Part shown: positions 11,296 through 21,480 of the stretch, in pieces
How positions within the stretch are numbered: position 1 is the stretch's first letter
Layout: every line of letters starts with the position of its first letter
From: Weissella viridescens
GTDB taxonomy: Bacteria; Bacillota; Bacilli; Lactobacillales; Lactobacillaceae
Direction: 5' to 3'
NCBI RefSeq assembly: GCF_001437355.1
Contig: NZ_JQBM01000005.1
Coordinates: forward strand, 26,112-90,111
DNA: 64,000 bases
The notes under the pieces: model-generated
The model's input: the letters and a program-made list of their open reading frames with translations, nothing else
What the model was told of the DNA's origin: nothing
Databases searched by the model: none
Translations under genes and position numbers: made by a program

Positions 11296-12255
11296 CTACG
11301 CTTGTGGCTCAGCTGAATCATCTGAGTGCACAGAGTTTTCTTCAATTAATTGATTCAAATTATTATTGAATGTTTCAGTGGCATCAAATCCCATCTTCTT
11401 AGCACGGAAATTCTTAGCCGCTGTCTCAATCAAGACCGCCAGATTACGTCCAGTTTGTACGGGAACGACTAGGCGTGGCAAATCAACCCCTTGAATGCGA
11501 GTGATATCTTCACCATTGCCCAAACGATCAACATCTTGATCATCTTTCCACTTTGCTAAGTGGAGATTAAAAGCAATTGTTGCATGGGAACGCACGGCAC
11601 CGGCACCAAATAAATTCAATACGTCAATAATACCAATACCACGAATCTCCATCAAGTTTCGCAAAATTGCCGGTGGTTCACCCACCAGCCGTTCTTCATC
11701 TTGCGCATAGACATCAACACGATCATCAGCGATTAATCGGTGACCGCGTTGAACTAATTCAAGCGCCGTTTCAGATTTACCAACCCCAGAGTCTCCAGTA
11801 ATGAGTACACCCAGACCGTAAATATCGACTAGCACACCATGCACTGATTGACGTTCAGCCAATTTACCACTCAAGAAATAAGTCATATTTGACAAAATTT
11901 TTGAAGATGTTAACTCAGTGGCTAAAACAGGAATATGTGTTTCAGCAGCCACATCCATAAATTCTTGTGGTAATTCTAAGCCAGTTGACACAACAAAGGC
12001 TGGCGTTTCTGGTCGCATCATCTTGCGGGCAACCATCATCAACTCATCATGTGACATACGCTTGGCAAATGACGTTTCAGTAATACCCATTAGCTGAATC
12101 CGTTCTGCTGCATAATAGTTGAAATATCCGGTCATTTCTAAGCCCGGACGTGAAATATCCTCGGTCTTAATGATGCGTTGGAGATACTCTTCTCCTGTAA
12201 CAACACGAAGATGTGTATTACTCAATAAATCTTTTACGGTTATGCTTTTAGCCAT
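11296..12255 (-). CDS. hprK: HPr kinase/phosphorylase
   Basis: Phosphorylates HPr on Ser46 with ATP and reverses the reaction with phosphate, setting CcpA-dependent catabolite control. The 319-residue protein has the HPrK N-terminal domain (about 1-130) and a P-loop kinase domain with the Walker A GDSGVGKS at 154-161. The family signature LMEIRGIGIIDVLNLFGAGAVR follows near residue 200. The C-terminus is acidic and variable. It lies second in the operon after the YvlD-like gene. Its substrate gene ptsH is about 4 kb downstream. Confidence 0.97.
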   Translation of the reverse strand: MAKSITVKDLLSNTHLRVVTGEEYLQRIIKTEDISRPGLEMTGYFNYYAAERIQLMGITETSFAKRMSHDELMMVARKMMRPETPAFVVSTGLELPQEFMDVAAETHIPVLATELTSSKILSNMTYFLSGKLAERQSVHGVLVDIYGLGVLITGDSGVGKSETALELVQRGHRLIADDRVDVYAQDEERLVGEPPAILRNLMEIRGIGIIDVLNLFGAGAVRSHATIAFNLHLAKWKDDQDVDRLGNGEDITRIQGVDLPRLVVPVQTGRNLAVLIETAAKNFRAKKMGFDATETFNNNLNQLIEENSVHSDDSAEPQA

Positions 12256-12284
12256 GTCTATTTCCCCATTTATGCATTCTATCG

Positions 12285-12656
12285 TTACTCACGATTCAAA
12301 AAACTAGAAATAATTAGATTTACAATCGACATAATGATTGAGATCAAAAGCGCCCATCCAAATCCGTAAAAGTGAAAGTCACTCCCAATCATACTGGCAG
12401 TTAACCATAAGACCGCTGCATTTACCACAAAGCCAAAAAGACCGAAGGTTAGTAATGTAAGCGGTAAAGCCAACAGCTGTAAAATTGGTCGGATTAGTGC
12501 GTTCAAACACCCCAAGAGCAAAGATGCTAATAAGGCGGTCCAAACGGACTTAACGTAAATGCCTTGTGGCAATAGCCCCGCTAATGCCAAGAAGGTAATT
12601 GTGTTTATGATGAGCCGTTGAAAAAACCCAAGCTGGCGCACAGTATAAACTTTCAT
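12285..12656 (-). CDS. YvlD-type phage-holin-family membrane protein
   Basis: A 123-residue protein with four hydrophobic segments (about 12-30, 36-55, 60-85 and 95-118) and the conserved NALIRPILQLLALPLTLLTFGLFGFVVNA stretch typical of the YvlD/holin-4 superfamily. The biochemical role of this family is not settled; in bacilli it is tied to envelope stress. It is the first gene of the operon with hprK, gpsA and galU, and a consensus promoter lies 25-53 bp upstream. Confidence 0.85.
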   Translation of the reverse strand: MKVYTVRQLGFFQRLIINTITFLALAGLLPQGIYVKSVWTALLASLLLGCLNALIRPILQLLALPLTLLTFGLFGFVVNAAVLWLTASMIGSDFHFYGFGWALLISIIMSIVNLIISSFLNRE

Positions 12657-12680
12657 GCGTTTTCCTCCACTTTAATTCCT

Positions 12681-12709
12681 ATTATAACAAGATTTAGAGT
12701 ATTAGCCAA
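12681..12709 (-). promoter_or_regulatory. Promoter of the yvlD-hprK-gpsA-galU operon
   Basis: Minus-strand TTGGCT (12704-12709), 17-bp spacer, TATAAT (12681-12686), followed by a GGAGG ribosome binding site. It lies downstream of the terminator of the small RNA at 12727-12956, so the operon is independent of that RNA. Confidence 0.75.
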
Positions 12710-12726
12710 AATATCTTTATGTATAC

Positions 12727-12956
12727 AAAAAACGCCGATCAATAATCGACGTTTTGAGTTTGGCAATGTTAGGAATGACCTGTCCTAACGCAGGTGATGG
12801 TTACCCATCAGTCAACGTACACCAGTAATTGCTAACTGTTAGTCATGTGCAGATCAACGTGTTCCACAACACGTTTAATCACCTACCAGCATGCGGCTGT
12901 TAATATAGGCCGTTTGTAAAAATCTTCTAAATGAAGATTCTCTCGACTCATCGCAT
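12727..12956 (-). ncRNA. Unassigned structured small RNA (about 230 nt)
   Basis: No open reading frame occupies this stretch, yet it has a complete transcription unit. A strong promoter (12963-12991) lies at one end and a rho-independent terminator (AACGCCGAT/ATCGACGTT plus U-tract, 12727-12753) at the other. In between, the minus strand folds into several perfect helices: AATCTTC/GAAGATT, AACGTGTT/AACACGTT, GATGG/CCATC with a GTAA loop, GTTAGGA/TCCTAAC, and a longer-range CATGCG/CGCATG pairing that closes a 5' domain. I see no RNase P, tmRNA, SRP or T-box signature. A 6S-like RNA or another known class cannot be excluded by eye. Confidence 0.7.
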
Positions 12957-12962
12957 GTAATA

Positions 12963-12991
12963 AATATAACATAACTACGGTTGGCTTGCAA
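12963..12991 (-). promoter_or_regulatory. Promoter of the unassigned small RNA
   Basis: Minus-strand TTGCAA (12986-12991), 17-bp spacer ending in TTATGT (extended -10) and TATATT (12963-12968). Confidence 0.75.
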
Positions 12992-13147
12992 ATCATTTTA
13001 TTTGGTTCACCTCATTTAAGGTAAGCAACATTATCTATTTTTCTGCCCCTGTTTCTTTTCTAAAAACATGTTATTATAGTTATTAATGATGTTTTATTAA
13101 ATAAGCATGAGATATTTCTTAAGTCGAATAAAAGTGAGGACACGTGT

Positions 13148-13501
13148 ATGAAAGTTATCGGTAACACTTTGGAAAATATTCATAAATTTCGCCACGAAAA
13201 CATTCGCGACAAACGTTCTGGAATATTACCCACAAAATCTTCAGTAGTGAAGAATCCCTACGCTCAATTAAGCTTACTCTATTTAGATACCAATGACACG
13301 TACTATCTAGTTGACGCTTCCAGTGCGATAGCCCACTCATTGCAATACAATGACGGTGCAATTGTTATTAGCGCTTGGCATGCAACCGATATTATCGGTT
13401 TAAAACAAAGCTACAACCAACCTGGCTTTGACAATTATTTCCAAATGTTAGTTCAGAATACAGCTGAAGCCTATGCTGCTGAACACCAGACGGAAAACTA
13501 A
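13148..13501 (+). CDS. Hypothetical protein, 117 residues
   Basis: One of the few plus-strand genes. A GAGGACACGTGT leader gives a good ribosome binding site before the ATG. The protein is soluble, mixed in charge and has no signal peptide. The middle part (residues 38-75, LSLLYLDTNDTYYLVDASSAIAHSLQYNDGAIVISAW-like) is beta-rich and hydrophobic, and the last 30 residues are Gln/Asn/Ala-rich. I do not recognise the family. It is a single-gene unit bounded by a shared bidirectional terminator. Confidence 0.65.
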   Translation: MKVIGNTLENIHKFRHENIRDKRSGILPTKSSVVKNPYAQLSLLYLDTNDTYYLVDASSAIAHSLQYNDGAIVISAWHATDIIGLKQSYNQPGFDNYFQMLVQNTAEAYAAEHQTEN

Positions 13502-13506
13502 TCTAC

Positions 13507-13544
13507 AAAAAAGTTCAGAACCAACTTATTGGTTCTGAACTTTT
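13507..13544. terminator. Bidirectional terminator between two converging genes
   Basis: Perfect stem AGTTCAGAACCAA/TTGGTTCTGAACT with A- and T-runs on both sides. It serves the plus-strand hypothetical gene and the minus-strand aquaporin. Confidence 0.88.
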
Positions 13545-13547
13545 TAT

Positions 13548-14267
13548 TTATTTAAAAATAAGTGTATACAAAATTGTGGCAACGGTTGCACCTACGATTG
13601 GCGCAACAACTGGTACCCATGCATAGTCCCAATGTGAACTGCCCTTATGTTGTAATGGCAAAACCGCATGCATGAGACGTGATCCAAGGTCACGTGCTGG
13701 ATTCAAAGCTGGTCCAGTGGCTCCACCGAGTGATGTTACCAAACTAGCCACCAGAATTCCCAAAGCAAGCCCTTCAATCGGCTTATTTTGTGGCGTCGCA
13801 CCAATTGCCATTGCCGCAAAAACCAAAACAAAGGTTCCAAATCCTTCATTTAGGAAGCCATTTAAACGTGATCCCGCAGCATCATCGGTTGAGAATGGTG
13901 CAAAAATTTCATCAGGATTTGTAGTTGCATCAAAGTAAGGCTTATAAACGCCAACCACAATCAATTGCCCAATCATCGCTCCAGCCAACTGCGCAACAAT
14001 GTAAAAGACCACCTCAGCCCATGGGAATGCACCCACAATGGCTAACCCTAACGTAAACGCCGGATTAATGTGTGCTGAAATTGCGCCAAACGCAATGACC
14101 GGTACACCGACTCCAGCTCCATATCCAAAGGCAATATTCAACCACCCCGTGTGGTTACCTTTGGTATTTTTAAGCTCGGTATTGGCGACCGCACCATTAC
14201 CTAAAATAATCAAAAACATTGTCCCAAAAAATTCTGCAAACAGTCGGACTGTTAATGCATGTTCCAT
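13548..14267 (-). CDS. glpF: Glycerol uptake facilitator / aquaglyceroporin
   Basis: MIP-family channel passing glycerol or other small neutral solutes across the membrane. The 239-residue protein has six transmembrane helices and two pore half-helices with both NPA boxes, HINPAFTLG (about 66-74) and ALNPARDLGSRL (about 188-199). The Asp after the second NPAR is typical of glycerol rather than pure water channels. No glycerol kinase is nearby, so the physiological substrate is open; in lactobacilli such channels also pass lactic acid, dihydroxyacetone or water. Confidence 0.9.
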   Translation of the reverse strand: MEHALTVRLFAEFFGTMFLIILGNGAVANTELKNTKGNHTGWLNIAFGYGAGVGVPVIAFGAISAHINPAFTLGLAIVGAFPWAEVVFYIVAQLAGAMIGQLIVVGVYKPYFDATTNPDEIFAPFSTDDAAGSRLNGFLNEGFGTFVLVFAAMAIGATPQNKPIEGLALGILVASLVTSLGGATGPALNPARDLGSRLMHAVLPLQHKGSSHWDYAWVPVVAPIVGATVATILYTLIFK

Positions 14268-14400
14268 AAATATTCTCCTATATAAGACCTACTGGTACAT
14301 TTGTACCTTTTTATGCTAAGCAATCTTGTTCAACCCTTTCATTATAGCCAAACCACACGTAAAAAACTATCTACTTTGTAGCTTTTTTCACAAAAAAACA

Positions 14401-14444
14401 ACAAAAAAAGTTGTGCCGCCTAATAAGGGAACACAACTTTTTAA
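14401..14444 (-). terminator. Terminator after the cyclophilin gene
   Basis: Stem AAAGTTGTG/CACAACTTT with U-tract TTTTTTTG on the minus strand. Confidence 0.8.
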
Positions 14445-14463
14445 AAAACACAATTATACCGCG

Positions 14464-15261
14464 CTATTTCGCAGTTTTTAGGATAGTGATTGTTTTAATT
14501 TTGACCGGATTAACCGGCTTCGATTGCTCATTTGATTCACTCATTTTTACTTTTCCAGCTGCAATTTGATCAACAACTTGCATGCCATCAGTCACCTGAC
14601 CAAAGACCGTATACTTTCCATCTAAACTTGGATTACCACCATTACGGTAAGCCTTGTATATTTTCTCGGGATACTGATTACGATCAATTTTCTTCATCTG
14701 GTTGTCATGGTTTTGATCAATGAAAAATTGCGAACCATTTGTATCAGCACCAGCATTGGCCATGGCCAGCGCGCCACGGATATTATAGAGTTTTGGACTT
14801 GTTTCATTTTTAAAGCCATTTCCGGCATCAATTTTTGAATCTTTTTGATACCAAATAGAATGACCGCCCGCACCAGTCCCTTTGGGATCACCACCTTGAA
14901 TCATAAAGTCTTTCACAACTCGGTGGAAATTCGTCCCATCGTAATAACCTTGTTTGGCATGGGTCATAAAGTTTTGAACGGCCAATGGCGCTTCTTGGTT
15001 AAATAATTTAACCGTAATTGGTCCAGCAGTCGTTTCAATCCGCACCTCTGACTCGTTACTTGCAACACCTTTTTGCAGTTGTGGTAATGCTAACTTGTCT
15101 AGTTTTGCCTTTTGTGCCTGAATTTGCTTTTTCGTTAATTTTTTTGCCTGCTGTTGTTGTTGCGCTTGTTGCTGATTGTGATAAGCGCTAACACCAATAA
15201 ATAACGCAATTAGCACGGCGACCGCGACCGCCATCCAGACTTCTGGTTTTATTTTTTTCAT
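14464..15261 (-). CDS. Membrane-anchored cyclophilin-type peptidyl-prolyl isomerase
   Basis: Catalyses cis-trans isomerisation of Xaa-Pro bonds, here outside the cell membrane. The 265-residue protein starts with a short basic end and one hydrophobic helix (about 9-27), then a Gln-rich linker (QQQAQQQQQAKKLTKKQ) and a cyclophilin domain from about residue 70, with NFMTHAKQGYYDGTNFHRVVKDFMIQGGDP and GSQFFIDQNHD. The N-terminal helix lacks a lipobox Cys, so it is probably a single-span anchor. It has its own terminator and lies 13 bp after potD. Confidence 0.93.
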   Translation of the reverse strand: MKKIKPEVWMAVAVAVLIALFIGVSAYHNQQQAQQQQQAKKLTKKQIQAQKAKLDKLALPQLQKGVASNESEVRIETTAGPITVKLFNQEAPLAVQNFMTHAKQGYYDGTNFHRVVKDFMIQGGDPKGTGAGGHSIWYQKDSKIDAGNGFKNETSPKLYNIRGALAMANAGADTNGSQFFIDQNHDNQMKKIDRNQYPEKIYKAYRNGGNPSLDGKYTVFGQVTDGMQVVDQIAAGKVKMSESNEQSKPVNPVKIKTITILKTAK

Positions 15262-15274
15262 ATTTGCCTCACTG

Positions 15275-16372
15275 TTATTGATTCGTCATCTTAAACTCTA
15301 AGAAATCATCATTATACCTTTGCGTCCAAGTTGGGCCAAGGTTTTGATAAGTTTCAAGTTTTGACAAGACTGCTTTAGATGGATACCACGATGGATTCTC
15401 ACGCGTCGTACGTGGTAAACGCTGCCAAGCAGCTTGATTTGGTGTGGCGTAACCAACGTATTCAGCATTCTTTGCTGCGATATCAGGTCGACTCATATAA
15501 TTAATAAAGGCATACGCCGCATCTTTATTTTTAACGGTCTTCGGGATAACGATATTATCAAACCAGAGGTTGCCTCCATCATTGGGCACCACATAGTGCA
15601 AGTGCTTATTACGGCTCATCATTTCAGCTGCATCACCTGAATAATCCACTGCCAGAGCTGCCTCATCTTGCGCCATGTATGTTTTTATTTCATCAGCAAC
15701 AATTGCTTTCACATTTGGCATCAAGGTGGTTAATTTCCCCCGAGCCGCAGCAAGTTCTGGGAGGCTCTTGGTATTAACGGATTCACCATTCGACGCCAGG
15801 GTCATCCCCATAATATCTCGTGCAGAATCAACCAACATAATTTGTTGTTTGTACTTAGGTTGCCATAAATCGTTCCAAGACTTAATCTCACCTGGCTTAA
15901 TAAACTTATCATTATAGACAATTCCTAAAGTTCCCCAAAAATATGGCACAGAATATTTATTTTTAGGATCAAACGGTTCATTCATAAAAGTCGGATCGTA
16001 ATTTTTTAGGCCTGTCAACTTGCGATGATCAAGTGGTTCTAACATATTATCCTGGCGCATCTTCTCAACCATGTATTCAGAAGGGATGGCAATATCATAA
16101 TGTGTCCCCCCTTGTTTAACCTTTGTGTACATCGCTTCATTGGAATCGAAGGTTTCGTAATCGACACGATAACCCGTTTCTTTTTGAAATGCTTTCAATA
16201 TACTTGGATCGATGTAGTCACCCCAATTATAAATAGTTAGGGTCCGGTTTCCTTGTGGTTGATCAGAGTTCCCGACGGATTTGTTCTCCAAGTGGGTAAA
16301 CCAAGTTCGCATACCAAACAAGGCCGCAACAACAATCAGAATCGCTAAACTTAAATGCATTAATTTTTTCAT
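15275..16372 (-). CDS. potD: Spermidine/putrescine ABC transporter, binding protein PotD
   Basis: Extracytoplasmic polyamine-binding subunit of the PotABCD importer. The 365-residue protein starts MKKLMHLSLAILIVVAALFG, a signal or anchor helix. It then shows the family start LTIYNWGDYIDPSILKAFQKETGYRV and the substrate-site segments AIPSEYMVEKM and NLWFDNIVIPKTVKN. The start at 16372 was chosen because it lies one base after the potC stop and begins the signal sequence; the longer frame overlaps potC. It is the last gene of the operon. Confidence 0.94.
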   Translation of the reverse strand: MKKLMHLSLAILIVVAALFGMRTWFTHLENKSVGNSDQPQGNRTLTIYNWGDYIDPSILKAFQKETGYRVDYETFDSNEAMYTKVKQGGTHYDIAIPSEYMVEKMRQDNMLEPLDHRKLTGLKNYDPTFMNEPFDPKNKYSVPYFWGTLGIVYNDKFIKPGEIKSWNDLWQPKYKQQIMLVDSARDIMGMTLASNGESVNTKSLPELAAARGKLTTLMPNVKAIVADEIKTYMAQDEAALAVDYSGDAAEMMSRNKHLHYVVPNDGGNLWFDNIVIPKTVKNKDAAYAFINYMSRPDIAAKNAEYVGYATPNQAAWQRLPRTTRENPSWYPSKAVLSKLETYQNLGPTWTQRYNDDFLEFKMTNQ

Positions 16373-16373
16373 C

Positions 16374-17189
16374 TTAACGCACCGCCGTTCGCATCTGACG
16401 CTTTTTCTTACTACCATTATTCGTTCGCAATGAAATGTAATAATACACTCCGACCAGAACCAACGATACTAAGAACATAAGGGTTGATAACGCATTAACA
16501 GACAAGTCGATTCCTTGCCGCGCACGCGAATAGATTTCGATAGATAAAGTTGAAAAACCATTTCCGGTCACAAAAAAAGTGACTGCAAAATCATCCAAGG
16601 AATACGTTATTGCCATAAAGAAGCCTGCTAAAATTCCTGGCCACGCGTAAGGTAAAATAACTCGACTCAGAACTTGAAAGTCAGTGGCACCTAAATCGTG
16701 GGCAGCATCAATCAACGCCGGATTCATCTCATTCAACCGTGGCAAAACCATCAGCACGACAATCGGAATTGAGAAAGCAATGTGTGCCAAAAGAACCGAG
16801 AAAAAGCCTAACTTCAAACCAATCAATGTAAACAAAATTAAAAAACTTGCCCCAATAATGACATCCGGCGACACAATTAAAATATTATTCAAAGAAAGTA
16901 GCGTATTTTTCAAGCCAATCCGTCGTGTCCGATAAATCGCCAAAGCGCCAAATGTACCAATTAGTGTGGCAAACAAACCAGACAGTAAGGCAATAATAAA
17001 GGTGTTTGCCAAAATCCCCATCAGGCGATAATCCGAAAACAACGTTGCATAGTGTTTCAGTGAAAATCCCGCAAAACCATTCATGTAACTCCCCGCATTA
17101 AATGAATAAAACATGAGGTAGAAAATAGGTAGGTACATTAATGCAAAGACAAAGGCTAAATAAAGATAGCTAGGTTTTAATTTCTTCAT
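16374..17189 (-). CDS. potC: Spermidine/putrescine ABC transporter permease PotC
   Basis: Second membrane permease of the polyamine importer. The 271-residue protein has six transmembrane helices and the permease coupling motif around ALIDAAHDLGATDFQVLSRVILPYAWPGI (EAA loop), which docks to the PotA ATPase. The ATG at 17189 overlaps the potB stop by four bases, so the two are translationally coupled. The C-terminus is short and basic. Confidence 0.95.
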   Translation of the reverse strand: MKKLKPSYLYLAFVFALMYLPIFYLMFYSFNAGSYMNGFAGFSLKHYATLFSDYRLMGILANTFIIALLSGLFATLIGTFGALAIYRTRRIGLKNTLLSLNNILIVSPDVIIGASFLILFTLIGLKLGFFSVLLAHIAFSIPIVVLMVLPRLNEMNPALIDAAHDLGATDFQVLSRVILPYAWPGILAGFFMAITYSLDDFAVTFFVTGNGFSTLSIEIYSRARQGIDLSVNALSTLMFLVSLVLVGVYYYISLRTNNGSKKKRQMRTAVR

Positions 17190-17995
17190 GCTTTACCTCC
17201 TCGTTTACGATCACGGGTAACATACATAGTAATGGCCATCGCAACAATCAAAACAACACCGATGGTCGAACCCATGCCCCAATTTTGCGTAACCATGAAG
17301 TGCTCTTCAATCGCAGTACCAAGTGTAATCACCCGATTCCCACCAATCAGACGTGTAATCATGAAAAGTGATAATGTCGGAATAAAAACAGCCTGAACAC
17401 CAGCACGCACGCCATTCATTGACAATGGAACAATAACACGCCACAAGGTTTGCCATTTGGTAGCACCCAAATCACGCGCAGCATTGACTAACGATTGATC
17501 CATCTCAACTAATGAATTGAAAATTGGCATAATCATAAATGGTATTTCAATGTAGGCTGCCACGGTCAAGAATGCACCATTGGTAAACATCATTTGTTGT
17601 GGTCCCACCCCAATAAAAGTCAAAAAGTCATTGATGGTCCCTTTTTGTGCGAATAGACCGATAAAGGCGTAAGCTTTGAGCAATAAGTTCACCCACGTGG
17701 GCAGAATGACTAGCATCAACCAGAACTGAGCATGTTTTAAACGACTCATAATCAAGGCCATTGGATAACTGATGACTAAGGTAATTAAGGTGACAACAAG
17801 CGCAAAGAACACCGAATTAAAGGTCATCCGTAAATAGGTTCCAGAACCAAAATACGTTTTATAGTTAGCCAAAGTAAATTGACCATGCAAGTTTGTAAAT
17901 GATTGAAAGACTAAGAGGATAACCGGTGCAATCACAAAGAGGACGAGCCAAAGATAATACGGCACACTAAAATTAATCGTCCTTTTTTCACTCAT
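17186..17995 (-). CDS. potB: Spermidine/putrescine ABC transporter permease PotB
   Basis: First permease subunit, 269 residues with six membrane helices and the EAA loop [29 protein letters not shown]. The start [16 protein letters not shown] at 17995 was preferred to an upstream in-frame ATG: GAGGAGG is well spaced, and the ATG overlaps the end of potA (ATGAGTGA). Length and first membrane segment then match the family. It is coupled to potA on one side and potC on the other. Confidence 0.95.
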   Translation of the reverse strand: MSEKRTINFSVPYYLWLVLFVIAPVILLVFQSFTNLHGQFTLANYKTYFGSGTYLRMTFNSVFFALVVTLITLVISYPMALIMSRLKHAQFWLMLVILPTWVNLLLKAYAFIGLFAQKGTINDFLTFIGVGPQQMMFTNGAFLTVAAYIEIPFMIMPIFNSLVEMDQSLVNAARDLGATKWQTLWRVIVPLSMNGVRAGVQAVFIPTLSLFMITRLIGGNRVITLGTAIEEHFMVTQNWGMGSTIGVVLIVAMAITMYVTRDRKRGGKA

Positions 17996-19094
17996 TGTCA
18001 GCATCCTCCTCATCTTCATATTGTTCAAGACGCGCATCAAAATCCTCTTCGGATTCATTCAAACGCATAATATGAATATCTTCTGGATCAAAATACAAAC
18101 CATAGCGTTTACCGATCGTTGCAGAATTCGTGGCTTGAATTTGCCATGGGTTTTGATCATCATCATGTGCGGTAATTTCATAATAATCACCCCGGAAGGA
18201 TTCATCATCAATCGTAACAGTCAACTTACCGTCTGCAACATCAACTAAATCCAGATCCTCAGGACGTAATACCACTTCAACTGGTTCATTTGGTCGCATA
18301 CCGGCGTCGACATTTTCAAACTCCTTACCTGCAAATGAAACAACGTAATCTTGACGCATCACCCCAGGAATAATGTTTGATTCACCAATAAATTCAGCAA
18401 CATAGTGATTAATCGGTTCGTCGTAAATATCAACCGGCGTCCCATTTTGCAAGATTTTCCCATCATTCATTACAAAAATCCAGTCCGACATCGCCAGCGC
18501 TTCTTCTTGATCGTGCGTCACAAAAACAAACGTAATGCCAAGACGTTGCTGAATATCTCGTAGTTCATACTGCATCGTCTTACGCAATTTATAATCTAAG
18601 GCCGAAAGAGGCTCATCTAACACCAAAACCTCAGGTTCATTTGCTAAGGCGCGAGCAATCGCAACACGCTGTTGTTGTCCACCAGAAAGCTCTGAAATCT
18701 CACGATCTTCATAGCCAGAGAGTTTTACCAGTGCGAGCATTTCCGATACCTTTGCCTTGATATCGCTTTTCTTCTTTCCTTTTAATACCATTCCAAACGA
18801 AACATTTTCATAAACATTCATATTTGGGAATAGGGCATAATTTTGAAAAACAGTATTAATTTGGCGTTTCTCAGGTGGGACATCATTAATCCGTTGACCC
18901 TTAAAATAAATATCTCCAGAAGTCGGTGTCAAAAAGCCCGCCATCAAACGTAAAATGGTTGTCTTTCCGGAACCAGATGATCCTAGTAAGGTATAGAATT
19001 TACCTTGTTCAATTTCTAAATCAATGGACTTTAAAACAGTTGTATCACCATATTGCATGGCAACATTCTTAAACTCGATTATTGGTTGAGTCAC
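17988..19094 (-). CDS. potA: Spermidine/putrescine ABC transporter ATPase PotA
   Basis: ATP-binding subunit that powers polyamine import. The 368-residue protein has the Walker [10 protein letters not shown] (about 38-46), Q-loop FQNYALFP, signature [15 protein letters not shown], Walker [13 protein letters not shown] and the H-loop [13 protein letters not shown]-terminal TOBE-like regulatory domain (about 240-340) is followed by a strongly acidic tail ending EDEEDADNE. It is the first gene of potABCD. I saw no clear polyamine-responsive element upstream. Confidence 0.96.
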   Translation of the reverse strand: MTQPIIEFKNVAMQYGDTTVLKSIDLEIEQGKFYTLLGSSGSGKTTILRLMAGFLTPTSGDIYFKGQRINDVPPEKRQINTVFQNYALFPNMNVYENVSFGMVLKGKKKSDIKAKVSEMLALVKLSGYEDREISELSGGQQQRVAIARALANEPEVLVLDEPLSALDYKLRKTMQYELRDIQQRLGITFVFVTHDQEEALAMSDWIFVMNDGKILQNGTPVDIYDEPINHYVAEFIGESNIIPGVMRQDYVVSFAGKEFENVDAGMRPNEPVEVVLRPEDLDLVDVADGKLTVTIDDESFRGDYYEITAHDDDQNPWQIQATNSATIGKRYGLYFDPEDIHIMRLNESEEDFDARLEQYEDEEDADNE

Positions 19095-19208
19095 TTGTCT
19101 CCACCACCTTTCTTCGCATGCCTTAAATTATACAAAATTTCTATTTTGAGCGAAATGTTTTTATGACTAGTCCGTAAAAAATTATGATTGCTTTAACTTT
19201 AGAACACA

Positions 19209-19245
19209 ATAAAACCCCGCAAGGCATAACCTTACGGGGTTTTAT
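19209..19245 (-). terminator. Terminator after fusA
   Basis: Stem AAAACCCCG..AAGG/CCTT..CGGGGTTTT with flanking A- and T-runs just downstream of the fusA stop. Confidence 0.85.
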
Positions 19246-19273
19246 TTAAAGCTGAGAAGCCCTAAGCAAAAGC

Positions 19274-21394
19274 TTAGTCTTCGTCATGCTTTCCATACTT
19301 CTTAACAATTTCGTCTTGAACGTTCTTAGGAACAGCTTCGTAGTGATCGAATTGCATTTGGAAAGTTCCACGACCTTGCGTTGATGAACGCAAAGTAGTT
19401 GCATATCCGAACATTTCTGACAAAGGAACCTTAGCGTGGATAATCATTGAGTTTCCACGTTGTTCTTGACCTTCAAGCAAACCACGACGGGCTGAAACGT
19501 GTCCCATAACATCACCTAAGTTGTCTTCAGGAACAGTAATATCAACACGCATGATTGGCTCCAAGATAACGGCACCAGCAGTCTTGGCAGCTTCACGCAA
19601 TGCCAATGAAGCAGCAATCTTAAAGGCAGCTTCAGATGAGTCGACATCGTGGTATGATCCATCATACAACTTAGCCTTCAAATCAACCAATGGGAATCCG
19701 GCGATAGGACCAGCGTTCATTGAATCACGCAATCCAGCTTCAACTGAAGGGATGTATTCACGAGGAACAGCTCCACCAACGATGGCGTCTTCGAATTCGA
19801 ATCCAGCCCCTTCTTCGTTAGGTGAGAATTCAATCCAAACATCACCATATTGTCCCTTACCACCAGATTGACGCTTGAAGTATCCACGAGCTTGAACAGT
19901 CTTAGTGAATGCTTCACGGTAAGCAACTTGAGGTGCACCAACATTGGCGTCAACACCGAATTCACGCTTCAAACGATCAACGATGATATCCAAGTGAAGT
20001 TCTCCCATTCCTGAGATCAAAGTGTCACCAGTTTCTTCGTTAGTTTCGGCACGGAATGAAGGATCTTCTTCGGCCAACTTTTGCAAAGCGTTTGACATCT
20101 TATCTTGGTCTGCCTTAGTAGCAGGTTCGATAGCCAATTGGATAACGGGATCAGGGAATTCCATTGATTCAAGAACCAATGGACGATCTGGTGCAGTCAA
20201 TGAATCACCAGTAGTCGTTGCCTTCAAACCGATCGCAGCAGCGATATCACCTGAGAATACTTCAGGGATTTCAGTACGGCTAGTAGCGTGCATTTGTAGC
20301 AAACGTCCAACACGTTCACGCTTGTCACGTGAAGTGTTCATAACGTATGAACCAGCTTCCAAACTACCAGTGTAGACACGCAAGAATGTCAAACGTCCAA
20401 CGAATGGGTCAGTCATAACCTTAAAGGCCAAAGCGGCGAATGGATCTTCGTCGTTAGCGGTCAAGTCAACTTCTTCACCAGTCTTAGGATCTGTAGCAAC
20501 ATATGGCTTAACTTCCAAAGGTGATGGTAGGTAGTCAACGACACCGTCCAATACCATTTGGACACCCTTATCCTTATATGCTGATCCAGCAAAGACAGGG
20601 TAGAATTCCAAGTTCAAAGTTGCACGACGGATAGCAGCCTTTAATTCATCAGCAGAGATTTCTTCTCCACCAAGGTACTTGTCCATGATTTCGTCATCAA
20701 CATCAGCAATGGCTTCAACCAATTCGTTATACTTTTCTTCAACAAGGTCAGCATAGTCAGCAGGCATGTCGCGAACTTCCCATTCTTCACCAAGTTCTGT
20801 TGTTGGGTACCAAGCTTCCTTAGTAATCAAGTCAATGATTCCAGCGAAGTCATCTTCAGCACCGATAGGCCATTGAACAGCCTTAGCGTTGGCATCCAAA
20901 CGATCCTTCAATGAATCAACTGACATACCAAAGTCGGCACCCATCTTGTCCATCTTGTTAACGAAAACAATACGAGGAACATCATAAGTTTCAGCCTGAC
21001 GCCAAACAGTTTCAGTTTGTGGTTCAACACCAGCAGAACCGTCCAAAACAGCAACGGCACCGTCTAGCACACGCAATGAACGCTCAACTTCGATTGTGAA
21101 GTCCACGTGACCTGGTGTGTCGATGATGTTGATACGGAATGGATCATTCTTGTATTGGTCATGGAAACCATGCCAAACAGCAGTTGTAGCGGCTGATTGG
21201 ATTGTGATTCCACGTTCCTTTTCTTGATCCATGAAGTCCATTTGTGAAGCTCCATCATGAGTTTCACCAATCTTATGAATCTTACCTGTGTAGTACAAAA
21301 TACGCTCAGTTGTAGTTGTCTTACCAGCATCGATGTGGGCCATGATACCGATATTACGCGTACGGTTAAGTGGGTATTCACGCTTGTTAGCCAT
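19274..21394 (-). CDS. fusA: Elongation factor G
   Basis: GTPase that drives translocation on the ribosome. The 706-residue protein has the G1 motif [15 protein letters not shown], the switch region [15 protein letters not shown]3 DTPGHVDF and G4 [10 protein letters not shown] in the first 290 residues. Domains II-V follow, with the conserved [26 protein letters not shown] and the C-terminal [16 protein letters not shown] stretch. It follows rpsL and rpsG in the str operon, separated from rpsG by a hairpin that may cut down read-through. Confidence 0.98.
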   Translation of the reverse strand: MANKREYPLNRTRNIGIMAHIDAGKTTTTERILYYTGKIHKIGETHDGASQMDFMDQEKERGITIQSAATTAVWHGFHDQYKNDPFRINIIDTPGHVDFTIEVERSLRVLDGAVAVLDGSAGVEPQTETVWRQAETYDVPRIVFVNKMDKMGADFGMSVDSLKDRLDANAKAVQWPIGAEDDFAGIIDLITKEAWYPTTELGEEWEVRDMPADYADLVEEKYNELVEAIADVDDEIMDKYLGGEEISADELKAAIRRATLNLEFYPVFAGSAYKDKGVQMVLDGVVDYLPSPLEVKPYVATDPKTGEEVDLTANDEDPFAALAFKVMTDPFVGRLTFLRVYTGSLEAGSYVMNTSRDKRERVGRLLQMHATSRTEIPEVFSGDIAAAIGLKATTTGDSLTAPDRPLVLESMEFPDPVIQLAIEPATKADQDKMSNALQKLAEEDPSFRAETNEETGDTLISGMGELHLDIIVDRLKREFGVDANVGAPQVAYREAFTKTVQARGYFKRQSGGKGQYGDVWIEFSPNEEGAGFEFEDAIVGGAVPREYIPSVEAGLRDSMNAGPIAGFPLVDLKAKLYDGSYHDVDSSEAAFKIAASLALREAAKTAGAVILEPIMRVDITVPEDNLGDVMGHVSARRGLLEGQEQRGNSMIIHAKVPLSEMFGYATTLRSSTQGRGTFQMQFDHYEAVPKNVQDEIVKKYGKHDED

Positions 21395-21480
21395 GAGTAT
21401 AATATCTCCTTAAATTTAACGATTAACGTCAGAAAACGACATCAATCTGTCTTGTAACCATTATACCGCAAAATACACAA

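Noticed and set aside
12727..12956. T-box or RNase P RNA identity for the small RNA
   Set aside because: A GTGGAAC-like stretch recalls a T-box, but the AGGGTGGAACCGCG core is absent, and the RNase P core GAGGAAAGTCC is also absent.
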